Of a stretch of DNA of 64,000 nt, positions 37,001-52,759 are shown one piece after another (the stretch's first letter is position 1; every line of letters begins with the position of its first letter). The notes below the pieces were generated by a model. The model was not told the DNA's origin, searched no databases, and worked only from the letters and a program-made list of their open reading frames with translations. A program made the translations under genes and the position numbers. The stretch is taken from contig NW_017804065.1 in the NCBI RefSeq assembly GCF_001625305.1, positions 1,720,841 to 1,784,840 on the forward strand. The letters are read 5' to 3'. The stretch comes from Branchiostoma belcheri (Eukaryota > Chordata > Leptocardii > Amphioxiformes > Branchiostomatidae).

Positions 37001-38911
37001 GGTCATGACTAGTACCCATATAACATAGTAGTAGTAGTACTCTAGTAGGAATGAATACTGGGTGTGTCCAGTGGTATTATATAAGTCCCTGTAATGTCCT
37101 TTGTGGTGTGCCTCAGGCTGATGCTCTTGTTTGTTGTTCTTAACAACTTAAACAGCATGGTTGTTAGGTGTATAGATCAGGTGTGTAGATCATGTTACAA
37201 GCACGTACAATTGTTCACTGCTTAGAATTAGTGTCATCTTTTCATGCTGGTGTTGTCTTATGTCATTTTTTGTAACAAGGGAAACAAATCAATGAGACCA
37301 ATGTATGTCTGCAGAATTACTAATGTAATTGGAAGGGAGTCAAGTGCTCTAAGTTGAAACACTAAGTAACATTCCTTGCATGTATTTAGTCTTCAGAACG
37401 ATCAGTACAGTCATCATCAACACCAATACTACAGTATTGAACATTAAATTTCATTACTAGTATGTAGGTTTGTATAGCTTGATCTTATCATACTCCTAGT
37501 CAGCTGAAATTATTTTACCGGTTGAATATTTGAATATTTAAACTGTGAGACAAAATCCTCTTCAAAACAACATAAAGCCTCTCAGTATCAGGGGCCATTA
37601 GTTGACAGTCGGCATTAAACATTTGTTACTGGTGAACTATGGGTAAATGTTATAACATGATACTGCCTGGTGTACCGTCTAGCTAACATTTTTCTTTAGT
37701 TCATTTTATGCTGTGTCTCAACTGATCCCTGAGATGATACTGTCTTTGTGGATGGTTTACAGACTTGACAGTTCAATCTACAAATGTCACAAGTGGGTAA
37801 GAAAAGTTGGTTTGGATTTAAATAGCTCTACCTGCTCTAAGCAAACCTCAATCACTTTACTCATCCTCTTGCATGTGGTGAAAAGAGCTATCAGGTTTCA
37901 CCAGGCGTTGGTCTAACTGCAGATGTTCTATCCGCCCATGGCCACACCTTGTTACATGCTAGGGTTCAGATCACAGGAGTTATTTGTTGACTCTGTGGTA
38001 CCTGACAAAGAGATGTTTTTGTTAAGTCTGTCACCTGTATCCAGGATCTCTGCATGAGTTGGTAACTATGAGCTGACTACCATAATTTACTAGAAATTGA
38101 TTGATACCACTGTTAAGATAGGGTTTTAAGTTATTGCACTTGGCATTGTAATAAGTGCACATTTTTAACAGTAATTTGTCATCTGCAGACTGCTGGCAAG
38201 TTTATGGCCTTCAGGCCTCTATAATTCCATGTAATTTCTATCCAGACTGCTCACATTTAACATACAGCATAATTTCAGCATTCAGCTCATAATCTAATTG
38301 GACCTGGGAGCCCAAATTTAGGGTAAAACAAAGATACGTAGCCATTGCCTATCTGAATTTAGCATATGCGTGTATAACTGTAATCCCCTTGCAGTTCTTA
38401 TTTTACTTGACTTGACTTGACATATCCATGGGCGATGTTCTTTCCACGGACTATTGTGACATTAAACAGGCAAGCCATCTGCAGTACATGTAAACCATTC
38501 ACAGGACATGCCAGGCAAATCCCCATGGAATTCTCTTTGAGTAGGTGTTGACATTGCCCTGGAGAAAAATCTTTGCAGCATTGTCTGTCTTTGACAGTTG
38601 AACTTTATTTTTGGCTTTTTACCACCAATGAACCATAGCAACACAATACATACAATGATAAAGGCATGGATAAATCAACCAGGAACACAGATAAGGAACA
38701 ATGGCATTGCACCTCAACATTTTTTAATTGAGATGGATTCTAAGATTTAGCTAGCACATGAATTATTCAATACCAATTAGAAAGAAGCGTACGATGATAG
38801 AGATCAAGAAATAAAAGTTACTATCTATTACTATCCTAATGCAGGATTGTTGTTCTCCACTTCCAGCTTGCAAGTAGACAACAATACCTGTCACTCCAAG
38901 CCAGGAACAAG
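34025..38911. other. Gene-poor region upstream of GNE
   Basis: AT-rich with only short random ORFs. It has a repeat block at 35130-35395 and one copy of a palindromic repeat at 35535-35585 (see that entry). The GNE exon containing the start opens at an acceptor before 38867 (CACTTCCAG), so part of this is probably 5' intron of GNE. Confidence 0.5.
35535..35585. repeat. Palindrome-containing dispersed repeat, copy 1
   Basis: CTGGTGTGTTACGC, then GCGGTTATACCGGCTAT, then GATACAGATA. The same blocks in the same order occur at 55245-55297. The core CCGGTTATACCGG in copy 2 is an interrupted palindrome. Confidence 0.65.
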
Positions 38912-41900
38912 ATGTTGTCGGGGGTACCAGATATGGACAAGGAACAGCTCAATGTAAAGAACAGGAAAATGAGGGTTTGTGTGGCGACGTGCAACCGTGC
39001 CGATTACTCGAAGCTGGCGCCGGTCATGTTCGCCCTGCGAGACGACCCTGACACAGAGCTGCAGGTGGTGGTGATGGGCAGTCATCTCATCGATGATTAT
39101 GGGTGAGGATTTTGCCTTGTTTTCATTTCTTCTTTTGGTCAAATGTTATTCCCATTCAATAATTAAAAAGATCTCTCTCACCGTGTGTCTTCAGAGCTAC
39201 TTGATAGATACAAGATGTGATCAGTTAGAATGTCAATCATGTAGGACAATGAATGTCATGTAACATTTATAGCTTGACACTTAGACTTCCCAGAAAAGAA
39301 ACAGTTTTATCATTAAGTCAGTGAAATTGGCAGGCAATGAAAGAGCTCTTTTGATGTTGTGTTTTCATCCCAAGGGATGTTCTGTTAACTTAATAAAAAC
39401 CTGTCCTGTTTCCCATGCAGCTCAACCTACCGGATGATTCAGCAGGATGAGTTTGAAGTGGACGGATACCTGCACACCATAGTGAGGGGCGAGGATGAGG
39501 CGTCCATGGCGGAATCTGTCGGACTTGCACTCGTGAAGCTCCCCGACGTGCTGGTGCGACTAAAACCCGACCTTCTCATCGTCCACGGTGACCGTTTTGA
39601 CGCCCTGTCCCTGGCCACCTGTGCTGCACTCATGAACGTCCGAATCCTTCACATCGAGGGCGGGGAGGTCAGCGGGACCATCGACGACTCCATCCGACAC
39701 TCCATCACCAAACTGGCGCACTACCACGCCTGCTGCACCGACCGCGCCCGCCGGCGCCTCCTCTCCATGTGCGAGGACAACGACCACATCCTGCTGGCGG
39801 GCTGTCCGACCTACGACAAACTCCTGTCCTGTAACGTGAAGAACTACGACAACGTGCTGTCCAAGTGGGTGGGAGAGGGCGCCAAACCAAAGGACTTCAT
39901 TATCGCCTTACAACATCCGGTCACAACAGACATTAAAGGATCACTCAAAATGTTTGACTTGATGTTGGATGCACTGCTGGAATTTAATGTGAAAACACTC
40001 GTCTTATTCCCCAACATTGATGCAGGTAAACCTGATAGTTATGTTTTAAAACTTACAATAAGATATCTAATGAAACTATGCTTGTTATGTTCCAGTTTAA
40101 CACGTTCAAGTATAAATAGTTCATTGCTCAATCGTGTGACTGTGACAATGTCATGTTTTGCTGCATATTCTAACACATGTGTTAACTTCCAGGTCCATCA
40201 ACCATGATTAGCGGCAGGAGTGCTAGAAATAAGTGGTAATCCAACCCTGACAGATTATTAGCACCTTGCACTCCTATTCTCTTTCATCTGATGACATAAA
40301 AAGAAAAATTGCCAGTTAGTCTGTACCTGAATCTGAATTGGTCCACCAGTATTACTGCCCTTTACACACTGGCATTACACACTGGTTTCACAGGCATGCA
40401 GTGGTGACTGACTAAATGTACACAATGGTTAACTTTTTCCTTAGTATTTTAATTAAGTTTTGGTGGTAAGTCCTTATGATTTATGATACTACCAAGGTAT
40501 TCCTCCAGGACTATAGAACCATTTTTTTGGATTATTATATCTACTTGTTCTTGCACTGCTTGTCCATTGATTGGTCCCAATGATATTCTGTTGCAGTACT
40601 AGTATTCTACATGTGTCAATTATTGCAGTCTGGTCAGGTCAAGTGAACATCAAACTTAATTTTATTTCTCTCCTCTTCACATCTTCACAGGAAGCAAAGA
40701 GATGACACGTATGATCCGTCTGCGAGGGCTGGAACACCATCCAAACTTCAGCCTGGCAAAGCACATCCCGTACGACCAGTTCATCATCCTCCTGGCCAAC
40801 ACTGGCTGTCTGATCGGCAACAGCAGTGCCGGGATTCGGGAGGCTGGAGCCTTCGGGACACCGGTCATCAACCTGGGGAACAGGCAGATCGGCAGGGAGG
40901 CTGGTCAGTTCTGTTCTTGCTAAAATGTCACTTGAATTTTAAAGCCTCAAACTAAATGTAGAGATTATCCCATTTTTTATGGCAGGAAGGCAATGGTATG
41001 AGAAGTTTCTAGTTGTACTGTGCAAATGTTTTGTTAATAATGGTGTATGATCTTAACTCAGGTGAGAATGTGCTACATGTGAGGGATGCAGACACCAAGG
41101 GCAAGATTTTACATGCGGTCAACCTACAGTACCAGAAACAGTTTCCATGGTAAGAAACATTCTTCCTGCTCCTGTCAGTGAACAATGATGAAAACTGGAC
41201 TAACATCAAAGTGTTACATGTACCTGTGTGCTTTAGTACCATGGGCAGGAGTGAATATAACTGTAGTACTTGACGGCATTTATGATCTAGAAGTGGAAAC
41301 ATAATAAAGCTCAATTGATCATCATGTTACAGACAAAGGCACCATTAAATTAGATCATGTAGGTTCAGTCATGTTAAGAGTGGATGTGCCATACAATGTT
41401 AAAAAAGTGTTCGTATTTGGTAAATGAGACAGAAACTTCAAAACCTGTATTTCTATTTCAGTTAGAGAAAGGGCATTGTTTCTTTTATGTATCACATTCA
41501 CATGTGACCTTTGATCTCCCATGATTCCCAGCTCCTACATCTACGGAGATGGGCATGCTGTACAGCGTATCATGAAGTTCATCCATAAGATCAGAAACGA
41601 CCTTGAGAAGCCCATCCAGAAGTCCTTCATCTTCCCCCCGATGAAGGACACGGTGTCACAGGACATCGACCACATCCTGGAGACACAGAGCGCCCTGGCC
41701 GTGGACCTGGGAGGAACCAACCTCAGGGTCGCCATCATCAGTCAGCAGGTTTGCTGCCTTCTCACCTACAAGTCTCTAAACTGGTCACCAGTGGTATCTT
41801 TCTAGCTGTTGGCTAGCTAGAATTAGCTCAAAAGAACTTCCTGTAGCCCTTCATCACTCTACAGCTCTATCTTTTTCTTATTAACAAGTCACATTAAAAG

Positions 41901-44406
41901 TACAGTAGTCATATCATTACCAGCAGTAGTGTGGCTAAAATATTGCTTTTGAAAAATGCTTGACAGCATGAACCATTTTATTAAAAGCTATTTAATCCCA
42001 CCCTGCAGGCAGTCACATCTTTTGCACTGTCCTTTGGCTGAAATAAGGGTTGAATGGAGTCCCAGCCAACACATACATGTATCAGTAAATGAATCCTCAC
42101 CTTAATTGGTTGTATGAAAGATTTTTACAGGCTACACAACATGGTGATCAGTTGTGTATCATTAAGTCACATTTGCAGTGTTCATCTCAAGCTCAAGTCT
42201 CATTGCCCATGTCCTGTAGGGTGAGATCCTACACAAGATGTCAGAACTGACCCCGGTCACGTACGAGCAGCGGATGGACCTGCTGGTGCGCATGCTGGTG
42301 GAAGCTACGTCCAAGGCTGTGGAACTCAGCTGTCGCATACTCGGCATAGGTCGGCATCCGTACTCAAACCTCTTATAACTCCAGTATATCGCAAACATTG
42401 TGACAAATGCCATATAGTGTAGATGTTACATGTGTTTTATATCATGTACAAGAAAGACCAGACCAAATCTTCTTTGCATATCAGTCTTTGCATATCATTT
42501 TCTCAGGCTTAAAATTTTTCTCGCTCCTTGTGTGGCTAAATTGCATTTAACTGATATTAGAATAAACATTTCTGTCATATTCCCTCAGAAGATTCTACAA
42601 AGGAAAGAAAATGATATGTTATTTTGTTGAGCAGGTATCAGCACAGGTGGAAGAGTCAATCCTCATGAAGGGATGGTCCTGCACTCCACCAAGATCCTAG
42701 AGGAATGGAGCTCCATCGACCTGCGCACCCCCATCTCCAGCAAGTTGCACCTTCCAGTCTGGGTGGACAATGATGGAAACTGTGCTGCTCTGGGAGAGAA
42801 GAAGTTTGGAAAGGGGAAGGGGTCTGAGGACTTCATCACACTGATTGTGGGCACTGGTAAGCTGGGATTTCCATTGACCTTGCCATTATTTGGTGCCAAG
42901 CAATCATGAAACAAAAGTTTTCTATGTGAGCTCTACTGTGCTTCTACTGACATGTCTTCAATTCTCCATACATGGACAATTCGCACATAACTACAGTTGG
43001 CACATAACTACCTATGCTGTTGTTGATGATGTGCAGTGTGGGTACAGTAAATTTTGAATACTGGTACCGTTCACTTCTTTATGATGTATTAGATAAATGT
43101 AAGGCAGTGTTTTGCTAGTTCTTCCCTGTTGTAATATTGCCCATGGACCATGCTTCTCCAGGAATCGGAGGAGGGATAGTCCTGAACAATGAGCTGGTCC
43201 ACGGTGCTAACTTCTGTGCAGCAGAGCTGGGACACATCAGTGTGTCCATGGATGGCCCTGACTGCATGTGTGGGAGCTCCGGCTGTGTGGAGAGTTACTC
43301 CTCAGGAATCGCTCTTCAAAGGGAGGCCAAAAAACTGCATGATGGTATGTATGTGTTCCACCAGTAGTACAACCTGAAGGCAGGCTTGTTTCTGTGTGCC
43401 TTCCAGAATGTCCTCTAAAATAGCCATCTTTTTAGAATATAGCATTTTTGTCACCATCTCTCATTATACTATTTCCTGGCAAAATTTTGGGAGCCATTTT
43501 GATTAGTAGTATTGTATTTGGACTTCATTTGTATTAATTGGCCAATATTGATGTTATCTGTTGATGTTGCACTTCTTGTCATACATTGTTAGTTCATTGT
43601 GTAGACTGATGTGTAGTGGTTAGGAAAGTTCAGTACATTTCATTGTATGAAAGCCTCCAGTCAGAAGTACCAACACTTACAAACTTGAACTGTTCCCCAG
43701 CTGATGAACTGCTTGTTCCTGGTGTGCACCTGAGGGAAGGTGAGGAGGTGACAGGCAAACATGTCATCCAGGCTGCACAGCTCGGCAACAAGAAGGCAGA
43801 GAAAGTTGTGGAAACAGGTGAGGCTTAAATGAGGCTTCAGAAAGAATGAAAGGAAGAGTCCAACTCCACTAGGGGGGAAAATGGAGGTTGAGGAATTTGT
43901 TAACTCAAGTCAACTTGATGCTTCATATCATATCATAGAAAAACACATGACAGTGCAACTGCAAATTGGCTCAATTAATGGACAAGAAGTGGATGCACCA
44001 ATACATGTAGGTATGTCTTATTCAAGACTTAGTGTCATCTGGTTAGAGGCATTTACATCATGGAGGTTTAAACCTCCTTTGTTACATGTACAGGCAGCTG
44101 TAACGTTGTATCTAAGCTGGATAACTTGTGATAAGTGTCTAACTTGTCATTCTGTTCCCATCTTCAGCATGTGAGGCCCTGGGCTTGGCTGTCTGCTCTT
44201 TGCTGCACACTGTCAACCCCTCCCACATCATCCTGTGTGGGCACCTGGCACCCCACTATGTGGACGGCGTGCGTGAGGTCATACAGAGGAGGGCTCTCCC
44301 ATCAGCTGCCAGCAGCATACAGATCATGGTGTCAGACCTGGAGGAACCTGCACTACTGGGAGCAGCCAGTATTGTGTTAGAGTACGCCACCAGGAGGATA
44401 TATTAG
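38912..44406 (+). CDS. GNE: GNE: bifunctional UDP-GlcNAc 2-epimerase / ManNAc kinase, 734 aa
   Basis: Makes ManNAc from UDP-GlcNAc and phosphorylates it: the first two steps and control point of sialic acid synthesis, in the cytosol. Exons: 38912-39102, 39421-40025, 40691-40903, 41062-41149, 41532-41748, 42220-42349, 42635-42856, 43162-43344, 43701-43817, 44168-44406; every phase agrees and the frame is intact. Epimerase part (to about residue 390): [51 protein letters not shown]. Kinase part (ROK family): [11 protein letters not shown] near 424, the catalytic region [12 protein letters not shown] near 525, and the zinc ligand motif [15 protein letters not shown] near 590. It ends YATRRIY, as in vertebrates. 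Arg272 and Arg275 (MTRMIR) match human R263/R266, the CMP-sialic-acid feedback site altered in sialuria. The start is the first ATG of its exon; the frame is open 15 codons further to the acceptor, so a longer N-terminus from an upstream exon is possible. Confidence 0.96.
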
Positions 44407-47065
44407 TATTATGGGAACCCTCTTTACTGTCCTCTTGGGAAAGAGCAATATTATAAACAGAAGCTATTATAAACAGAAGCTATCTCTTGGTTCTTAGTTG
44501 TCTCTTGCATAAAAATTATGATGGTCATTGTCCCTGTGTCGATGTATGGGGACAATGATTATTACAGTTTCTTTGTAGGTGGCAGTGGATATCTCATGTG
44601 GTAGTGCTCCCAGTATTTTAAATTATGTTCTTGTGTGTTATGTTGAGTCAAGAAATACAGAATATAGTACACACCAATGTGTCAAAAGGGTTGCCACTCC
44701 TCATCTCAATGTCATAAGAAAATACATATTGCCACTGCCTGTGCATCTTTTAGATGACTGTAAATATGTTTTCCGTATTTTTTAGTCGGTGACTGCTTCT
44801 CAGTACAAAATGTGTAAAATATCAATATATACTATACAGATTATAGTCTGCAACAGAACAACAGTGCTTATAACAATCAGAAAGCATGACAGCACCATGC
44901 TTATTGGTTTGTCCTAGGGAGAGGATTATTTTAATGCATATCTCTACCTTTGTGTCTGTTAATTGGAATGCAATGATTACATTTTAATGTTTGTTAAAAA
45001 TATGATGATGGTAATGAGATTAATGGCTTTGTTTTAATTGTAAAGTGTACTTATTGATTTTAGCTGTGTAGTGATCAAATCGTGTTCAGACAAATAGAGG
45101 ATTTCAACATGTAGGACAAAATGAGATTTACTTGAAAATGAAATTGTCTTAAGTTCCTGTAACAGGTCTTTTGTATACTACCTATTTACCTAGTAGGTAC
45201 AAGATGTCATTTTATTAGAAAACCTACAAATTTAGATTTTAACCAGGAAAATGTTAAGACATTGTCAAAAGATTGTTTCTTCATGTAGAGTGCCATTTGG
45301 TCATCCCATTGCCGTGCACGTTGTACCTTCTGTTAATGTAAAAGTCCTTGTATATTTTTTGTTCAGTGCCAATCCTGGGACCACTGTAAGGCATTAGTGT
45401 GGATTGCCTTAGTTTCTCATTTTAAATTCAATATATTTTATTTGACAAATACTGTAATATGTATATCATAGAATTGTATGTAAAATGTAAATGCCCATTA
45501 CCACTTAATATGAGTTGCTTTCATGTATATCAAAGTGTATTTCAACCCCACACTTCCATTTGTTTTTGACCATTTCATATGGTTCAGAAACTACCAAAAG
45601 TATATGCAATCTAAGTGATACATGTGGCCAGATTTTCCCTCACTATTGTATTGCAGTTAGAATTAGTCAAGCGGTTGCTTACATGTATATCATGGCCTGT
45701 TTAGATGATGGTATTTATTGTTTGCCTTTTGCACTAACACAGATGAGAGAAGAATTTGTTACTAGGGAAGAGTGTTGAAAGTTGTACGCAGCTTGCAGAT
45801 ACTTACATAGGTTCAACACTTCATAGTACATAGGCAGGTGCTGCTTGTTTAGAATATTGGAGAGAGCTTGTTTCATTAATGCTTACTTGGATCATTGTAG
45901 AAATACAAGATGCTGAAACTTGAGTGTAATTGTTGTGAGAATATCTGTTTCAATACTTTCCACGACCTCATACCTTCCCCAAATTATGTTTACCTTACAA
46001 CTGACAAATTATGTTTCTCATAATTTTGACAATACAAATAAGATCATCATTTACCTGAATTATATCATGAATCATACCATATTTTACTTTATCCTTTATC
46101 CAGACAAAGGTCATTCTTATACTTCCTCATAGATTATGCAAATGTTCACCTTCATTTAACTTCCAAATGCTGCCAGTATGAAATTCCCACCATTTACCAC
46201 TATGGAAAAACGAGATGTTCTTAATTATGCAGCTACTAACCTTCCAAATTTCATAACCCTAGCATGTCCAGATCATGAGATATGAAAACCGGAAGTTCTC
46301 CTACAGTACCATAACAGGGGGTTCAAAATCTAATCATTTCTAGGTCTTATCATATATTCTCCATATAATCCTTCTCGAGTTATCGTGTTGACAGACACAC
46401 ACACACACACACACACAAACCACTCCGAAAACATAATCTTGGCAAAGGTTAATTATAGTTTCGCAAACATACGCCCTTGCCAGATGATACTAAGCTAAGC
46501 AACAGAGAGATACTTAAACTGTTTTAACCAAATCAAAGTCTGCTGCAGTACCATAATAACCTACTAGGGGACCCAAAATCTAATTTTTTTAGTTCTCATC
46601 AATCCACCCATAGACAGACACATGTTTCACTAATCTTGACCTTCATAAAGGTATCACCCTAGCTTATGGCACCACACATCACAAGCCAACTGTAGGCCAG
46701 ATTGGTCAGCAGCCAGAGGGGGAGTTTGGCTCTAAGGAAGCTGGACAGAGTATTTTTCACCTGTCACAGGTATACAAGAAACATATCTTTCCACAATGTA
46801 TGGTAAATCATGATGAATAACGTTAAATAAAATAAACAAAGTGATGAATTTTGCAGAGCAATGCAATGTCTAGATTTTTCTAGAAAAAAAAATTCCTTAT
46901 ATTTTCTTCTAGTATTGTACTCCATTAAACATGCTCCTGACCACTAACCTGGGAATGACTCTCTTCTATGATTTTATATGCCAAAAAATTGCAACTCGCA
47001 TTGTAATGCACTGCTCCCACTCAATAGCGTCATCTAGCGAAATGGACCAGAAGTGCGTTTCAAAC
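44407..47065. other. GNE 3' UTR and spacer with old repeats
   Basis: After the GNE stop the DNA is AT-rich with random ORFs. At 46130-46640 lies a patch of repeat-like DNA with two related blocks (CAGTACCATAA... then CAAAATCTAAT...) at about 46302-46335 and 46545-46585, and an (AC)n run at 46396-46417 followed by AAAACATAATCTTGGCAAAG. Confidence 0.5.
46130..46640. repeat. Degenerate interspersed repeat patch
   Basis: Two partial copies share CAGTACCATAA, a G-rich gap (AGGGG), CAAAATCTAAT and a tail with ACAGACACA. The AAAACATAATCTTGGCAAAG end resembles the ends of MITE-like repeats common in marine invertebrates (from memory; not checked). The 35130-35395 patch has a similar layout, ending CATATAA..ACTTCACGAGTTAT. 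Confidence 0.45.
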
Positions 47066-49903
47066 ATGGCGGACATGACAACAACAACAGACATGAGGGA
47101 GTTTCAAGTCAAAAACTCGTCAGTGTTTGGGCTTGTTCTTGAGAGCTCGACAGCGTTTAGTCCCGTTCCAGATAGCCGAGATGGGAAGGGGAGATTTTGT
47201 ACTCTTCTAGAAATCTGTGCAGCTGCCATCACGAAGTACCAGTCTCTACTGCAGATAGCGATTGATATCGTACCCCGTGTACTACTGTGCACGCTGTTGA
47301 AGTAAGTGGAGTGTTAAACGGTGGGGGAGGGCTTTAGAACTTAAGATAACATCTTTGGGGAGTAAGTTCATTACGTACAGAACATAGAGAACTGGCTGAG
47401 ACCTCCCGAAGCTGGCCTTACCCTTGGCCCTGAGGTAAATTGCTGTAGACAGTACATACCAATGTTACACGTTAGACTAAGTGAGTTATGTCTGTTATAA
47501 CACCTGTTCCATCTGCCACAGAGAAGCCCTCTTGAGATCACACCACCTGTGTATCCGAGACTTGATCTCCAGCTGGCCAGGGAGATCGCTGGATTTCACC
47601 GAGATCTTGGGACCTCAGCACAGACACCATGTCTTGGACTTGCTCAACTGGGAGTCTGGCCGTGCCAAAGTAATCACTCACAGCTTGCTGAACTGTCAAA
47701 GTGAAGCTCTGCAAGTGGTGGATTTGAGAGAAGCTCTGCCAAGTATGTTCATTATGTTAACCTTTGGAGAAGATTAGATGTCTTTGCAAACTTGAAACCT
47801 TGTAGCATTTCACACATGCTGTTTTGCAAGAACAAGAATTTCAAAGCAAAACGCATCTCAACATTAAAGTGAGACTCTAAAGAGTTACAGTTTAAAAGAT
47901 GAATAGTAAGATGAATGTTCTTTTTCCTGAAGGGATAAATTAGACTGATATTTTAAATCATGCACATGTAGATCGAGAGGCGACTGCCACCTTCGTAGAA
48001 GCGTCACTACAGTCCCACAGACAGCAACGTACTAAAGGTGAGGACATACATGTACTACCAGAAATGGCATTATGCCTTCTCACATACTCAGTTATAATAG
48101 GCATTATATGATAAGTAGGTAGGTATATAACATGGATGAAGTAGGATGACTTTTCACAAGCTTGAGAGGAGACCTGTTAGAAGGGGGCACAGGTGCATAA
48201 AGACTTGTGAAGGATTTAGCTGAAGTCTCACCAGAGATTCATAAAAGGTTACCTTGTCCTGACCTCTAACAAAATGGAAATATGCTTGTATCACCTCTCT
48301 GCAGGGGCATGTCAGACTTTTCCTTGTCACCCAAAAACCACATTGTTTTCCTTAAAATGCTGTTTATAATACTCTTGTGCTCCTTATATATAGGACAGGG
48401 TAACTTGTGTGTGCAGCATGTTAACACTGACACTGGGTGCTATATGATATATTATGATATCCCTTTGTAACGCTGTGAAAATCATTACTGTTATCAGATC
48501 TTCATGTATACCTGAACATGTGGATAGAGAACCCACTGAAGGAGGGAGGAAGGGTTGCAAAAGCATTATCAGCTCAGGGGAAGGGACTCAAGCTCCACCC
48601 CTGTAGAGTAGCCACAGTCTTCCTGGGCTTTTCTCTGGAGAGACTGGGGAGAAGACTGGATCCTCAGGTCTGTATACAGGGCTTGTTGGGAATGATGCCA
48701 GCTGTGCATGTTGAGTCTGCCTGGTGGGTGGGATGTAAAGAGTATTAGTTGTTTTTTAGAGTATACAATGCCATTGGCAAAGCTTATTGATGCATTATTA
48801 TGCCACCAGGCTTCTCAGCATCAGGAAAATCCCTTTGAATATCATGCTTGGGAGGGAATGTCTTAACGAAAAGTGCAGTTGGGGTTAACAATGCATGGTA
48901 TAATCCTCTGGTAGGACATGACTGAATGACTCCAGCTCTAAAGATCTCTAAAGTCCACAACAAAAACTGTTTTTATGCTGACACTCTAGGTTGAATCTGA
49001 TGTGTTTTCTCCGTACATGTACAATAGCATACAAATTTTGCTGCCCAGCTGTCTGCTTGAGACATAAGTGTACGGTGTGTCTTCATGGAAAACTGTTGTT
49101 GCCTGACCTCCTTCACCCCAGTGCCTCTGTTTTTACAGGTACTCACTGGACTGGAGTTGAAGTCGGAAATGTTAGAATCAGCTGATGCCTTTGCTACGCT
49201 TCTCAGGGGCGGAAAGTTCCCAAACCTCTCATCACTCAGCCTGCCCAACTTTGTCAAGAGACTGGAATCAGGAGGCTTTCAGAGTCTGAGAGAAGTTCTG
49301 TCCTGTCTGCCCGCGCTGCGCAGGCTGCACCTGAACGGTCTGCAGGTGACGGGACAGCTGCGGCAGCTGCTGCAGGACGTTCCACCCCTGCTGCAGCTGA
49401 ATCTCTCCCACTGCAGACTCAGTCCACCAGATGTCGTGTTCCTGTCCAACTCCCACCACGCTGAAGCCTTGCGAGAGCTCAGCATTTCAGGCATGACTAA
49501 CTTTGATGCCATGTGTCTGTTGGTGAGGAGTGCCCCACAGCTGGTGTGGTTGGACCTGAGTGATTGTCCAAAGTGCTTTGAAGATGACTTTAAAGTCCTG
49601 ATGACCAGATTTCTACTGCAATGTTCTTTCTCCAAACTCCACACCCTTGACTGCAGAGGAAATTCGTACACGGCAGAGCCTTCCACCCCTGTCCTTGATA
49701 TTTTTAGAGTTTGTAATAAGATAAATACCCTAAAAACCGTATATTTAGATGCTCTGTATTTTGATGACTTGAATGAGGAAGAAGCTAGTGCTGTTCTAGG
49801 AACCATGGACAGCAAAAACAGGCCCATACATGTGAAAGTTCTGCATGATCAAGACACATATAAAACCTTGTACAAAATCTGTTATACAGAAACAGTCACA
49901 TAG
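47066..49903 (+). CDS. LRRC14: PRAME/LRRC14-type leucine-rich repeat protein, about 485 aa
   Basis: Exons: 47066-47301, 47522-47742, 47972-48037, 48498-48667, 49139-49903, all in phase. The layout matches the PRAME/LRRC14 family: an N-terminal helical part (LLRSHHLCIRDLISSWPG; HHVLDLLNWESGRAKV), then DLHVYLNMWIENPLKEGG, which fits the family's VDLxxN segment, then LKLHPCRVATVFLGFSLERL, then C-terminal leucine-rich repeats (LRRLHLNGLQVTGQLRQLL; LLQLNLSHCRLSPPDVVFLS; ALRELSISGM; LVWLDLSDCPK). Length is close to human LRRC14 (493 aa, from memory). LRRC14 is reported to act as a cullin-RING substrate adaptor and NF-kB regulator in vertebrates; the role here is inferred. The start ATG has a good context (AAACATGGCG). 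LRRC14B or another PRAME relative is possible. The third exon is only 66 bp. Confidence 0.84.

Positions 49904-52759
<2,856 letters not shown>

Noticed and set aside
48282-48470. Possible LRR-gene exon reading GQGNLCVQHVNTDTGC
   Set aside because: It ends in a stop without a donor; the exon at 48498-48667 fits phase and family pattern better.
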